In this document: in pieces, positions 36,959 through 45,970 of the stretch
How positions within the stretch are numbered: position 1 is the stretch's first letter
Layout: each line of letters opens with the position of its first letter
DNA from: Massilia alkalitolerans DSM 17462
GTDB taxonomy: Bacteria > Pseudomonadota > Gammaproteobacteria > Burkholderiales > Burkholderiaceae_D
Assembly (NCBI RefSeq): GCF_000427785.1
Contig: NZ_ATYR01000004.1
Coordinates: 124,001 to 188,000, forward strand
Direction of reading: 5' to 3'
DNA length: 64,000 nt
Program-made: the position numbers and the translations under genes
The notes under the pieces: model-generated
What the model saw: only the letters and a program-made list of their open reading frames with translations
What the model was told of the DNA's origin: nothing
The model's database searches: none

Positions 36959-37225
36959 CTACGCTCCCGGCTTCTTGCGCACCAGCTGCTTCTCGAACGC
37001 TTCGTCGTGCTTGCTGATCCGCTTGACCTCCTGCGGGCCGAGGCCGTTCACGAAGGCGACGAAGTCGTCCAGCTCGAGCGGCGCATTGAGCGCGGGCGCG
37101 CCAGCGGCTTCGGACAGGTAGAACAGCCCGTCGCCGGTGCGCGCCATCGAATACGCGGCATTCCCGGTGCGCTTCTTGAGACGCTCGACCGCCGCGCTGG
37201 CGCGGGTGGAACGGGAGCTCGCCAT
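36959..37225 (-). CDS. Small conserved hypothetical protein coupled to aminopeptidase P
   Basis: 88 residues, basic N-terminus (MASSRSTRASAAVERLKKR) and an acidic middle ([13 protein letters not shown]). Its ATG overlaps the TGA of the upstream aminopeptidase P gene (TGATG), so it is translated in coupling with it. No domain recognised, although the C-terminal half is rich in features of a small protein-interaction or nucleic-acid-binding module. Confidence 0.65.
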   Translation of the reverse strand: MASSRSTRASAAVERLKKRTGNAAYSMARTGDGLFYLSEAAGAPALNAPLELDDFVAFVNGLGPQEVKRISKHDEAFEKQLVRKKPGA

Positions 37226-39039
37226 CAGATCGCCTCCGTCCGTTCGATGAGCCAGTCGCGCGCCGCGCCGGCGACAATCGGCTCGAGGCGCGCACGCACC
37301 GTGGCGTGGTAGGCGTTCAGCCACGCGATCTCGTCTTCGCGCAGCAGCGAGCGATCCAGTGGACGGGTGTCGATCGGGCACAGGGTGAGCGTCTCGAAGC
37401 CCAGGTATTCGCCGAACTCGGTAGTGTCCACCACCCGGTTCAGCACCAGGTTCTCGATGCGGATGCCCCAGCGGCCCGGGCGGTAGATGCCCGGCTCGAT
37501 CGAGGTGATCATGCCCGGCTCCATCGCGGTATGCGGCTCCGGCGGCACGGCCGGAGAAATCGTCTGCGGACCTTCGTGCACGTTCAGGAAGTAGCCGACG
37601 CCGTGGCCGGTGCCGTGGCCGTAGTCGATGCCGGCGGCCCAGATCGGCGCGCGCGCGATCGCGTCCAGCATCGGCGAACGGGTGCCGCGCGGGAAGCGCG
37701 TCGCGGACAGGTTGATCAGGCCCTTCAGGACCAGCGTGTAGTCGCGCTTCTGCGCTTCGCTCGGGGTGCCGACCGGGATCACGCGCGTGATGTCGGTGGT
37801 GCCGCCCAGGTACTGGCCGCCCGAATCGATCAGCAGCAGGCCGTCGCCCTCGATCGTCGCGCAAGTCTCTTGCGCGGCGCGGTAGTGCATGATCGCGCCG
37901 TTGCTGTTGAAGCCGGCGATGGTCGAGAAGCTCGGGCTGATGAAGTTCGGACGGCGCGCGCGTGCTGCCGTGATGTGGGTGTCGATGGCGACTTCGTCGA
38001 GCGGGGCGCGGCCCGGGTTGGCCAGTTCGGCTTCCAGCCAGGAGAAGAATTCGCACAACGCCGCGCCGTCCTGCTCCATGGCGGCGCGCACGTTGACCGC
38101 TTCGCTATCGAGCTTGCGCGACTTGGCGAAGGTGGTCGGGTTGATCGCTTCCACCACGCTCACGCCCTGGGCCACCGCGGCGCGCATGCCGGCGGTCACC
38201 CGGCGCGGGTCGAGCAGCAGGGTGGCGCCGTCCGGCAGCGCGCTCAGCGCGGTGTCGGCATTGGCGTACGGCGCCAGGTGTACGCCGTCGGACTCGAGAC
38301 GCGCACGCACCTCAGCCGGCACCTTGCCTTCGCCCACGAACAGGGTCGCATCGGCGCGGCCGATCAGCGCATGCGCCAGGAACACCGGATTGAAGCTGAC
38401 GTCGGCGCCGCGCAGGTTGAACAGGTAGGCGATGTCGTCGAGCGTCGAGATAAAGTGGAAGCCGGCGCCGTGGTGTTCCATGGCGGCGCGGGTCGCAGCC
38501 AGCTTCTCAAGGCGGCTCATGGTCGCGTAGGGCGGCAGGTGCTCGAACACCGGGTCGGCCGGCAATGCCGGGCGGTCCTGCCAGACCTCGTCGAGCAGGT
38601 CGATATCGGTACGCAGCGCGATGCCCTTGGCCGACAGTGCGTCCGACAAGAGGCGCGCGCCGGCCAGGCCGAGCACACGCGCATCCACCGCGACGGTCTG
38701 GCCACTGGTCAGGTTCGCCGCCAGCCAGTCCACGTGCATCTGGCTTGCCGCGCCCGGAATCTTCATCAGGGCGATCTCGCTGCCGGCCAGCTCGGTCTCG
38801 GCCTGGGTCCAGTAGCGGCCATCAGTCCACACGCCGGCAAAGTTGGCGGTGGCGATGAAGGTGCCGACCGAGCCGGTGAAGCCCGACAGCCACTCCCTGC
38901 CCTTCCAGTGCCCCGGCAGGTATTCCGACAGGTGCGGGTCGCTCGACGGCACGACAAAGGCGTCGATGCCGGCACGCGCCATTGCGCTGCGCAGCTGGGC
39001 CAGGCGCTTGCTGCGGGCTTGTTCAAATTCAGTGGACAT
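37225..39039 (-). CDS. pepP: Aminopeptidase P family protein (Xaa-Pro aminopeptidase)
   Basis: 604 residues, the three-domain form of Xaa-Pro aminopeptidase. The two N-terminal creatinase-like domains begin VPSSDPHLSEYLPGHWKGR. The C-terminal pita-bread peptidase M24 domain binds two metal ions: LLIDSGGQYLGGTTDITR with the first Asp pair, GIDYGHGTGHGVG with the His, and the Glu in SIEPGIYRP and EYLGFETL. Removes the N-terminal residue before proline. First gene of the small operon with the 88-residue protein. Confidence 0.92.
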   Translation of the reverse strand: MSTEFEQARSKRLAQLRSAMARAGIDAFVVPSSDPHLSEYLPGHWKGREWLSGFTGSVGTFIATANFAGVWTDGRYWTQAETELAGSEIALMKIPGAASQMHVDWLAANLTSGQTVAVDARVLGLAGARLLSDALSAKGIALRTDIDLLDEVWQDRPALPADPVFEHLPPYATMSRLEKLAATRAAMEHHGAGFHFISTLDDIAYLFNLRGADVSFNPVFLAHALIGRADATLFVGEGKVPAEVRARLESDGVHLAPYANADTALSALPDGATLLLDPRRVTAGMRAAVAQGVSVVEAINPTTFAKSRKLDSEAVNVRAAMEQDGAALCEFFSWLEAELANPGRAPLDEVAIDTHITAARARRPNFISPSFSTIAGFNSNGAIMHYRAAQETCATIEGDGLLLIDSGGQYLGGTTDITRVIPVGTPSEAQKRDYTLVLKGLINLSATRFPRGTRSPMLDAIARAPIWAAGIDYGHGTGHGVGYFLNVHEGPQTISPAVPPEPHTAMEPGMITSIEPGIYRPGRWGIRIENLVLNRVVDTTEFGEYLGFETLTLCPIDTRPLDRSLLREDEIAWLNAYHATVRARLEPIVAGAARDWLIERTEAI

Positions 39040-39150
39040 GGCTTGGGTCTTGGGTTGTTATCCTAGCCACGTATGATACGCCGAACGGCGCGTTACAATG
39101 TTGTCCGAGACGAACAAACGACCGGCGCACACGCCGGCACAGGAGACAGA

Positions 39151-39501
39151 ATGGATTTTGAAGCGGCAAAGGCACTCTGCCGCAGCTTCCCCGGCTGCAC
39201 TGAAGACACCAAGTGGGAGCACGACACCGTCTTTTCGGTGGGCGCCAAGATGTTTGCCGTCACCAACAAGGACGGCCCCTCGACCGGCTTCAGCCTGAAG
39301 GCCGACGACGAGCGCTTCCTCGAACTGACCGACCGCCCCGGCATCCTCCCTGCCCCCTACCTGGCGCGCGCCAAGTGGGTCTTCGTGACGCCGGAGGCCC
39401 GGCTCGACGACGAGGAGTTCACAGCCCTGCTGCGCCGCTCGTATGAGCTCGTTTTCGCCAAGCTCACCCGCAAGCTGCAGCGTGAGATCCAGGGCGCCTG
39501 A
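39151..39501 (+). CDS. MmcQ/YjbR family protein
   Basis: 116 residues. CRSFPGCTEDTKWEHDTVFSVGAKMFAV, FSLKADDERFLELTDRPGILPAPYLARAKWV and LLRRSYELVFAKL are the family's conserved stretches (a CyaY-like fold, role unknown, DNA binding proposed). ATG at 39151 with AGGAGA upstream. The gene is divergent from aminopeptidase P; hpt follows 76 bp later. Confidence 0.88.
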   Translation: MDFEAAKALCRSFPGCTEDTKWEHDTVFSVGAKMFAVTNKDGPSTGFSLKADDERFLELTDRPGILPAPYLARAKWVFVTPEARLDDEEFTALLRRSYELVFAKLTRKLQREIQGA

Positions 39502-39576
39502 TTCCAACAGGAACGCGCCCGCCTACCCGATTGGCGCATAATCGCAGCGCCATCCCGACACCAGAGACAGAACGAC

Positions 39577-40206
39577 ATGCAAGACTACCACCATGACCGC
39601 GCCCGCGCGCTGCTTGCCAACGCCACCCAGATCGTCACGCCCGAGGAAGTGCAAGCCGCGGTGGCGCGCGTCGCCACCGAGCTGAACAAGCGCTTCGGCA
39701 ATCCCGACGAGAAGACCTTCCCGCTGGTGCTGGGCGTAATGGGCGGCGCCGTCGTGTTCACCGGCCACCTGCTGCCGCAGCTCGACTTCCCGCTCGAATT
39801 CGACTACATCCACGTGAGCCGCTACGGCGACGCCGACCGCGGCGGCCAGATCGTGTGGAAGGTCATCCCGCGCCAGGACGTGGCGGGCCGCACCATCGTC
39901 GTGGTCGACGACATCCTCGACGAAGGCGAGACCCTCGCCCACGTGAAGCAGCGCCTGCTTGACATGGGCGCGGCCGAAGTGGTCGTCGCGGTGTTCGCCG
40001 ACAAGGATTTGAAACGCGCCAAGCCGATCAAGGCCGACCTGGTCGGCCTGACGCTGCCGGACGAGTTCGTGGTCGGCTTCGGCATGGACGTGTACAACTA
40101 CTGGCGCAACCTGCCGGGGCTGTGGTCGATCAACCAGGACGACCTGAGCGCGGCGAACGAACCGGCGCCTCCGTTCCCTACTCCCGACGCGAAACGCCTG
40201 GATTGA
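39577..40206 (+). CDS. hpt: Hypoxanthine-guanine phosphoribosyltransferase
   Basis: Purine salvage: transfers phosphoribosyl from PRPP to hypoxanthine or guanine. 209 residues. The PRPP loop is TIVVVDDILDEGETL, with a preceding PLVLGVMGGAVVF site. The C-terminus adds about 30 residues ending DAKRLD. Type I phosphoribosyltransferase fold. Convergent with the nitronate monooxygenase-like gene; a REP pair fills the gap. Confidence 0.92.
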   Translation: MQDYHHDRARALLANATQIVTPEEVQAAVARVATELNKRFGNPDEKTFPLVLGVMGGAVVFTGHLLPQLDFPLEFDYIHVSRYGDADRGGQIVWKVIPRQDVAGRTIVVVDDILDEGETLAHVKQRLLDMGAAEVVVAVFADKDLKRAKPIKADLVGLTLPDEFVVGFGMDVYNYWRNLPGLWSINQDDLSAANEPAPPFPTPDAKRLD

Positions 40207-40207
40207 T

Positions 40208-40320
40208 GTTGTAGGGTGGTCGGCTCTGCCGACCGCGCGTTCAACCAGCTGAAGAATAGCCGCAGCATTTGCTCGACCGGGATATGAACGCGCGGACGGC
40301 GAAGCCGTCCACCCTACGAT
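40208..40320. repeat. Inverted pair of REP-like palindromic units (BIME-type)
   Basis: Two units face each other in the 113 bp between convergent genes. Unit A at 40208-40245 starts GTTGTAGGGTGGTCGGC and contains GCCGACCGCGCGTTCAAC. Unit B, read on the minus strand, has GTAGGGTGGACGGCTTCGCC and GTCCGCGCGTTCAT. Each has an inner CGGC-3 nt-GCCG hairpin. Such paired units fit REP/BIME elements served by RAYT transposases. Confidence 0.8.
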
Positions 40321-41277
40321 TCAACTCAGCTGAAGGCGCGCACGCGCCGCCGCGTACTCCGCCTTCAGGCGCTCGACCATCTCGGCCACGCTCGGCACGT
40401 CGTCCATCAGGCCCACGCCCTGGCCGGCGCCCCAGATGTCGCGCCAGGCCTTGGCGCTGCCCGCGCCAAAACTCATCTTGCTCTTGTCCGATTCCGGCAG
40501 GTTGTCCGGATCGAGCCCGGCGGCGACGATCGATTTCTTCAGGTAGTTGCCGTGCACGCCAGTGAACAGGTTGGTGTACACCACATCGGCTGCCGCCGAT
40601 TCCACGATCGCGTCGCGGTAGGCGTCGCTGACGTTCGATTCCTTCGTTGCCAGCCAGCGCGAGCCGATGTAGGCGAAGTCGGCGCCCATGGCCTGGGCCG
40701 CGAGGATCGCGTCGCCGGTGGCGATCGAGCCAGACAGCGCGATCGGCCCCTTGAAGAACTTGCGCACCTCGCCCACCAGCGCGAAGGGCGACAGTGCGCC
40801 CGCATGGCCGCCGGCGCCGGCCGCCACCAGGATCAGGCCGTCCACGCCGGCCTCCAGTGCCTTTTCCGCGTGGCGGATCGAGACCACATCGTGCATCACG
40901 ATGCCGCCGTAGGCGTGCACCGCATCGAGCATCTCCTTCGGCGGCGCGCGCAACGAAGAGATGATGATCGGCACCTGGTGCTTCACGCAGACCTCGACGT
41001 CGTGCGCCAGGCGGTCGTTCGAGGCGTGCACGATCTGGTTCACCGCGATCGGGCCGACCTTCACGCCCGGATTGGCCTCCTGGTAGGCGGCCAGTTCGCG
41101 CTGCAGGTCCGTCAGCCAGGTGTCCAGCAGCTCGGCCGGGCGCGCGTTCAGGGCGGGGAAGGAGCCGACAATGCCGGCCTTGCACTGGGCCGCCACCAGC
41201 GCGGGACCGCTGGCGATGAACATCGGCGAAGCGATGACAGGGAGGGACAGGTCTTGCAGCACGGGGGGCAGCGTCAT
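40321..41277 (-). CDS. Nitronate monooxygenase / flavin oxidoreductase family protein
   Basis: 318 residues, FMN TIM-barrel. Visible features: LPVIASPMFIASGPALVAAQ at the start, the flavin-phosphate region AAGAGGHAGALSPFALVGEV and ALSGSIATGDAILAAQAMGADFAYIGSRWLAT. The family includes nitronate monooxygenase and 2-nitropropane dioxygenase; enoyl-ACP reductase FabK is a relative. Substrate not assignable. Ends next to the REP pair. Confidence 0.88.
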   Translation of the reverse strand: MTLPPVLQDLSLPVIASPMFIASGPALVAAQCKAGIVGSFPALNARPAELLDTWLTDLQRELAAYQEANPGVKVGPIAVNQIVHASNDRLAHDVEVCVKHQVPIIISSLRAPPKEMLDAVHAYGGIVMHDVVSIRHAEKALEAGVDGLILVAAGAGGHAGALSPFALVGEVRKFFKGPIALSGSIATGDAILAAQAMGADFAYIGSRWLATKESNVSDAYRDAIVESAAADVVYTNLFTGVHGNYLKKSIVAAGLDPDNLPESDKSKMSFGAGSAKAWRDIWGAGQGVGLMDDVPSVAEMVERLKAEYAAARARLQLS

Positions 41278-41365
41278 GGAAGGCTTTTGCTCGTCAAGTT
41301 GTTGGAGGAAGGGTCTCCGGGCATTATAGCCCTGAAAAAAGAACGATCGTGCTAGATTTTTGCCT

Positions 41366-42277
41366 CTAAACGTCGGTCAAGGCGTCGCCATCGATGCGGG
41401 CGGCGCCGGCGCGCACCAGTGCCGCGCAGGCCCACTGCGCCAGTTCGTCCTTGGCCATCGCCAGCACCCCGGTGCGCACCCGCTCCACCAGCGGGATCGA
41501 CGCCAGCAGGCCAGGGAGCGCGGCCAGCGCCAGCGTTCGCCGCTCCAGCAGCAGGAATTTCAGCAGCACCTTGACCGCGTTCTGCGCATTGCGCAGCGGA
41601 TCGGCGCTCAGGTAGTCCAGGCGCGTCCGCGCCCGCGCCAGCGCCCCCGGCACGTCGCCGAACACCGCGCCATGGCCGGGAATGACCACGCGCGCATCCA
41701 GGGTGGCGATCAGGTCGAGGGTCGCGCCGACCTCGTCGAAGCCCGGCTCGCCCGCCAGTTCCGGAAACACCACGCCGAAGCCGTTTTCCCACAGCGCGTC
41801 ACCGGAAATGAGGATGCCTTCCGCTTCGCAGAAGAACAGCAGCGCATGCGGGTCGTGCCCGGGCGCCGCCAGGAGCTGCCAGCGCAGATCACCAAGCATC
41901 AAGATATCGCCCGGCGCCAGGGTGGCATCGAAACCGAAGCGCGCGCACTGCTGGCCGGTGGCGCGGTAGCTGAGCGCGTCCTCGTCCCATGCCGCCACCT
42001 TGGGGGCGTCCAGTGCCGGGATCGCGACCCGGCAGCCATAGGTATGCGCCAGCAGGGCGTTGCCGCCGCAGTGGTCGGAGTGCAGGTGGGTGTTGAGCAG
42101 GCGGTCGAGCGGGAGGGAACCGAGCACCTGGCGCACCAGCGCCAGGGTCTGCGCCGCATGCGTCACGTAGCCGCTGTCGACCAGCGCCGTGTCATCGGCG
42201 CCGGTGAACAGGATGTTGTTGGACGAGAGCCAGCCGCGCTCGAAGACGTGGATCGACGGCGGCAGGCGCAGGTCCAC
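41366..42277 (-). CDS. MBL-fold metallo-hydrolase
   Basis: 303 residues. Zinc motif THLHSDHCGGN (HxHxDH), followed by APGHDPHALLF, SGDALWENGFGVVFPE and IPGHGAVFG, which complete a metallo-beta-lactamase site. Likely a thioester or ester hydrolase of the glyoxalase II type. Translation starts at GTG 42277, one base after the DUF1289 stop. Third gene of the HAD-UbiA/DUF1289/MBL operon. Confidence 0.85.
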   Translation of the reverse strand: MDLRLPPSIHVFERGWLSSNNILFTGADDTALVDSGYVTHAAQTLALVRQVLGSLPLDRLLNTHLHSDHCGGNALLAHTYGCRVAIPALDAPKVAAWDEDALSYRATGQQCARFGFDATLAPGDILMLGDLRWQLLAAPGHDPHALLFFCEAEGILISGDALWENGFGVVFPELAGEPGFDEVGATLDLIATLDARVVIPGHGAVFGDVPGALARARTRLDYLSADPLRNAQNAVKVLLKFLLLERRTLALAALPGLLASIPLVERVRTGVLAMAKDELAQWACAALVRAGAARIDGDALTDV

Positions 42278-42278
42278 C

Positions 42279-42503
42279 TCAGCCCCAGTCGATCTCGGCT
42301 TCGCGGCGCCGGATCTCGGCCCACACGGCGCGCTTGTAGTCGTCGCCGGCGCTGCCCCAGGCGACGATCTCCTCGATCGTGCGCAGGCAGCCCCGGCACA
42401 GGCCGGTGGCGTGCTCCATCTGGCACACGTTGATGCAGGGGGAAGGGACGGGGCGTTGCAGCTCCGGTGCACTCGGCACCGGCGGTTTTTGCGGCAGGGA
42501 CAT
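42279..42503 (-). CDS. DUF1289 family protein
   Basis: 74 residues with four cysteines in the family pattern: PSPCINVCQMEHATGLCRGCLRTIEEI, probably a small metal-binding module. The C-terminus WAEIRRREAEIDWG is typical. Its ATG overlaps the UbiA gene stop (TGATG) and its own stop is one base from the MBL gene start, so the three genes form a tight translationally coupled operon. Confidence 0.88.
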   Translation of the reverse strand: MSLPQKPPVPSAPELQRPVPSPCINVCQMEHATGLCRGCLRTIEEIVAWGSAGDDYKRAVWAEIRRREAEIDWG

Positions 42504-43972
42504 CAGAAGATCGCAGCCGAGTCGAAGAAGTAGGCACAGCCCATGACCACGCCCATCGCGATCACGACCAGCCGGCTGCCGCGGTCTTTGAGCGCATACA
42601 GGACCGGGTCGTCGTCCATTTCATCGCGCCCGGTCTTGATCCACAAGCGTCCGAGCCAGTAGATCAGCAGCGCCACGGCAGCCCATAGCAGCGTGGGGGT
42701 GGCGTAGCGTGCCTGGGTTTCGGGTGCGTGGATGTAGAGGCCGAACACTACCACCGCCGACATTGCCGAGGCCAGGCCCATCGGCCACAGCACGGCCAGG
42801 TCACTGACACGGTAGTCGCGCCCGCGTGTACTGTTGCCGCCGCTGCCCTGCAGGGCCTTGAGCTCGGAACAACGCTTGACCAGCGCCAGGCTGAGGAAGA
42901 CGAACAGTGAGAAGGCCAGCAGCCAGGAGCTGGTTTCGATACCCACCGCTACCGAGCCGGTGACGATGCGCATGGTATAGAGGATCGACAGCGCCATGAC
43001 GTCCACCAGCACGTATTCCTTCAGGCTCCAGCTGTAAGTCGTGGTCATGACGACGTAGGCCAGCAGCATGGCGGCGAAGCCCGCGTTGACACCCAGAATA
43101 GCGAGCCCGAAAGCAACGGCCATCAGGCCGATCGCGGCCGCGATACCCGAGGGGATAGACAGCACGCCGCTGGCGAAGGGGCGCAGGCGCTTGCGGGGAT
43201 GCTGGCGATCGTTGTTAAGGTCCCACAGGTCGTTGGCGATGTAGGTCGCCGAAGCTGCCAGCGAGAAGCACAGGAAAGCCAGCAGCATAGTAATGATGTC
43301 GGCTGGTGCGAACGAGAACGCGGTAAGCATCGGCACGAATAGCAGGACGTTCTTGGCCCACTGGTGCATGCGCAGGGCCTTGCGCCACACTCGCAGCCCG
43401 GCGGCGGGACGGGCAAACTCCTTCTCGACCACGTGTTCCCTGCGCACCTGGCGCGCCAGCGATCCGGACGCACCGACCAGCAGCGCCGCTTGAGCGCCTT
43501 TCCATACCGCGAGGTCGGCCGGACTGTCGCCGGCGTAGGCAAACTCAGGTCCGACTTCTTCGCGGATCGCGGCCAGCTTGTTGGATCCCTTCAGGTTGCG
43601 CGTCTCGTCGGTGGCCAATACCCGGTCGAACAGACCGAGGTGGGCGGCAACGCCATCGGCGATCTTGCGGTGCGCCGCCGTGGCCAGCACGATCTCGCGG
43701 CCAGCCGCCTTTTCGGCGCGCAGGTAATCGAGCAGCTCTTCGCGATAGGGCAGCTGCGCCGCCGGCAGGTCGACGCGACGCGCGATTTCGGATTTGAGCG
43801 CTTCACGGCCGCGTAGCAGCCAGAAAGGCAGGCGCAGAAGGCTGGATGGCGATTGCCGGGCCAGCAGTACGACGGACTCGACCAGCGTATCGGTCAGGGT
43901 CAGGGTGCCGTCGAGATCAACGACCAGCGGCACGGCGGCAGACACTGGTTCAGCCTGTTGGAAATTCAACAT
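42503..43972 (-). CDS. HAD phosphatase-UbiA prenyltransferase fusion protein
   Basis: 489 residues. The N-terminal HAD domain has the nucleophile motif VVDLDGTLTLTDT, ATAAHRKIADG, and GDSPADLAVW. The C-terminal UbiA domain (from about 200) has roughly eight helices and the first acidic motif NDLWDLNNDRQHP; the second is DYRVSDLA. It is like the decaprenyl-phosphate phosphoribosyltransferase group, in which the two activities sit in one chain to make and dephosphorylate a polyprenyl-phosphate sugar. Probably part of cell-surface polysaccharide precursor synthesis; substrate inferred. ATG 43972, with GTG 43978 possible. Confidence 0.85.
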   Translation of the reverse strand: MLNFQQAEPVSAAVPLVVDLDGTLTLTDTLVESVVLLARQSPSSLLRLPFWLLRGREALKSEIARRVDLPAAQLPYREELLDYLRAEKAAGREIVLATAAHRKIADGVAAHLGLFDRVLATDETRNLKGSNKLAAIREEVGPEFAYAGDSPADLAVWKGAQAALLVGASGSLARQVRREHVVEKEFARPAAGLRVWRKALRMHQWAKNVLLFVPMLTAFSFAPADIITMLLAFLCFSLAASATYIANDLWDLNNDRQHPRKRLRPFASGVLSIPSGIAAAIGLMAVAFGLAILGVNAGFAAMLLAYVVMTTTYSWSLKEYVLVDVMALSILYTMRIVTGSVAVGIETSSWLLAFSLFVFLSLALVKRCSELKALQGSGGNSTRGRDYRVSDLAVLWPMGLASAMSAVVVFGLYIHAPETQARYATPTLLWAAVALLIYWLGRLWIKTGRDEMDDDPVLYALKDRGSRLVVIAMGVVMGCAYFFDSAAIF

Positions 43973-44059
43973 ACACACTCGAAAAAAGTGAACGCAATAG
44001 AAGGCATTTTCTACTTATAGAAATGCCGGTAGAGGGTCAATTGTAATTCTGGTATCGAT

Positions 44060-44506
44060 TTATTGCTTGTCAATTACAACATCGACACGCACCTGTTGCT
44101 TTCGTGCCAGTTTTTCGGCAAAGCGTGCTGTATCAATCAAACAACGCTCATGCGTTCCTTCGCACACTTTTTCAAATTCGTCCCAAGCTTCGACCCGAAA
44201 GTGCACGCGCCGTCCTTCGACTTCCAGCACTTCGCCTCGAATTGTCAGCCGCATGCCCGGCGGCGTCGGCGCCAGGTGGCGGAAGTTCACCATGGTCCCC
44301 AGGCTCTGCTCGTGCGGCCAGTCGACGTAGGGCATCATTCCGTGCAAGCAGGCAAGTTCCATCATGCCAACAAGGTAACCGGTGGCCAGCACATCCGGCA
44401 TATCGCGGCAAAACAAGGTATCGTGGTAAAGCTGGGGCACGCTGGCGCGCTCCGGGACGGTGTAGTGCCATTCGAAGCGAAGGCCGGGCTGGAAAGTGGG
44501 ATGCAT
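44060..44506 (-). CDS. Hotdog-fold thioesterase family protein
   Basis: 148 residues. FQPGLRFEWHYTVPERASVPQLY, MMELACLHGMMPYVDWPHEQSLGT and VNFRHLAPTPPGMRLTIRGEV with VEGRRVHFRVEAWDE fit the thioesterase (FlK/hotdog) fold, which hydrolyses acyl-CoA. The substrate is unknown. Divergently arranged with the depolymerase-like gene. Confidence 0.75.
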   Translation of the reverse strand: MHPTFQPGLRFEWHYTVPERASVPQLYHDTLFCRDMPDVLATGYLVGMMELACLHGMMPYVDWPHEQSLGTMVNFRHLAPTPPGMRLTIRGEVLEVEGRRVHFRVEAWDEFEKVCEGTHERCLIDTARFAEKLARKQQVRVDVVIDKQ

Positions 44507-44585
44507 GGGCGCAGCTTAGCGCATTGCAAGGCTGCCGTAAGCCTGCGCAGGGAGATTGCAAGCAATGGCACGAACAGGAGGGCCA

Positions 44586-45653
44586 ATGAAGCTCAACAAG
44601 AAACTGATGGCGCAGATGCGTGCCGCCACCCGCTCGACAGTGCACTCGTTCCTGCACACGGGACCGGCGGCGGCCGACACCATGATCCAGGAAACGCTGA
44701 AGAGCGCCAGCGCCCTGCAGCGCGAAGCCCAGCGCCAGATGCGCAGCGTCGGCGTGGGGGCCGCGGCGGCGGCAAGCGATCCTTTCGAAGCGGAACTCGG
44801 CGTCAGCCTGCCCGGCAAGTTCATCGACGGCAGCCACACCAACCCGGCCGGCACCCGCGACTACAAGCTGTATGTCCCCGGCAGCAATGGCGGCAAGCCG
44901 CTGCCGCTCCTGGTGATGCTGCATGGCTGCACCCAGGATCCGGAGGATTTCGCCAACGGCACCGGCATGAACGAGCTGGCTGAGGAAACGCCCTGCCTGG
45001 TGCTGTATCCCGCGCAGAGCAAGGCGGCCAACCCGTCGCGCTGCTGGAACTGGTTCAACGCGGTCGACCAGCAGCGCGACCAGGGCGAACCCGCGATCAT
45101 CGCCGGCATGACGCGTGCGATCATGGAACAGTACCCCGTCGATCCGGAACAGGTGTACGTGGCGGGCCTGTCGGCCGGCGGCGCGATGGCGACCATCATG
45201 GGCACGCTCTACCCGGACCTGTACGCGGCCGTGGGCGTGCATTCGGGCCTGCCGTTCGCATCGGCGCACGACCTGCCCTCGGCGCTGGCGGCCATGAAGG
45301 GCGAGTTCCGGCGCGCGCAAGCGCAAGCCCAGCTGCCCGGACGACAGCTCCCGATCATCGTCTTCCATGGCGACCAGGACACCACCGTGCATCCGGCGAA
45401 TGCCGACGAACTGATCGCCCAGGGCGCGCGCCAGGCGGCACGCCGCGCCGCGGAGCCGGGACGGGTGCCCGACGGCCATGCCTACACGCGCACCCTGCAC
45501 CACCGCGAGGACGGGGCGGTGCATGCCGAGCACTGGCTGATCCACGGGGCGGGCCATGCCTGGTCGGGCGGACGCGCACGCGGCAGCTATACCGACGGGC
45601 GCGGACCGGATGCGAGCCGGGAGATGCTGCGCTTTTTCCGCACTCGCCGTTGA
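44586..45653 (+). CDS. PHB depolymerase family esterase
   Basis: 355 residues. Alpha/beta hydrolase of the extracellular PHB depolymerase type 1 class: oxyanion region MLHGCTQDPEDF, nucleophile GLSAGGAMA, a VFHGDQDTTVHP loop with the Asp, and the His in IHGAGHAWSGG. No obvious signal peptide; a long N-terminal helix with few aromatic residues instead. ATG at 44586, with an excellent AACAGGAGGG before it. It could degrade PHB or a related polyester, complementing phaAB in this window. Confidence 0.85.
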   Translation: MKLNKKLMAQMRAATRSTVHSFLHTGPAAADTMIQETLKSASALQREAQRQMRSVGVGAAAAASDPFEAELGVSLPGKFIDGSHTNPAGTRDYKLYVPGSNGGKPLPLLVMLHGCTQDPEDFANGTGMNELAEETPCLVLYPAQSKAANPSRCWNWFNAVDQQRDQGEPAIIAGMTRAIMEQYPVDPEQVYVAGLSAGGAMATIMGTLYPDLYAAVGVHSGLPFASAHDLPSALAAMKGEFRRAQAQAQLPGRQLPIIVFHGDQDTTVHPANADELIAQGARQAARRAAEPGRVPDGHAYTRTLHHREDGAVHAEHWLIHGAGHAWSGGRARGSYTDGRGPDASREMLRFFRTRR

Positions 45654-45656
45654 ACC

Positions 45657-45860
45657 TCAACCGGCGCGGCGCTTCGCCTCATCGGCCTCGATATGCGCGC
45701 GCAGGCAGGCCGGGCACCAGCAGCCGACGGCTTCCTGCGGCACCGGCACGGCGGGCGGCAGCGCCGTGCACCAGCAGGGTTCAGCGCTGCCGGTTACCAT
45801 GGCACAGCCGAATTCGGCGCCACAGCGGCTGCATGTGCTCGGGGTGGGAACGCTACTCAT
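45657..45860 (-). CDS. Cysteine-rich CWC family protein
   Basis: 67 residues with seven cysteines: STCSRCGAEFGC, EPCWCTALP and VGCWCPACLRAHI. The CWC motif and the spacing match the Cys-rich CWC family, a small zinc-ribbon-like protein of unknown role. Convergent with the depolymerase-like gene, separated by three bases. Confidence 0.8.
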   Translation of the reverse strand: MSSVPTPSTCSRCGAEFGCAMVTGSAEPCWCTALPPAVPVPQEAVGCWCPACLRAHIEADEAKRRAG

Positions 45861-45970
45861 GGTTCTTTACGGTGGGGATCGAGCCCATAAAATACAACAA
45901 GACGCCATATAATCAGCACAAGTACTACCCTGTTGCCTTAAAATCTTGCGACATTTAATTTGGACCCTCC

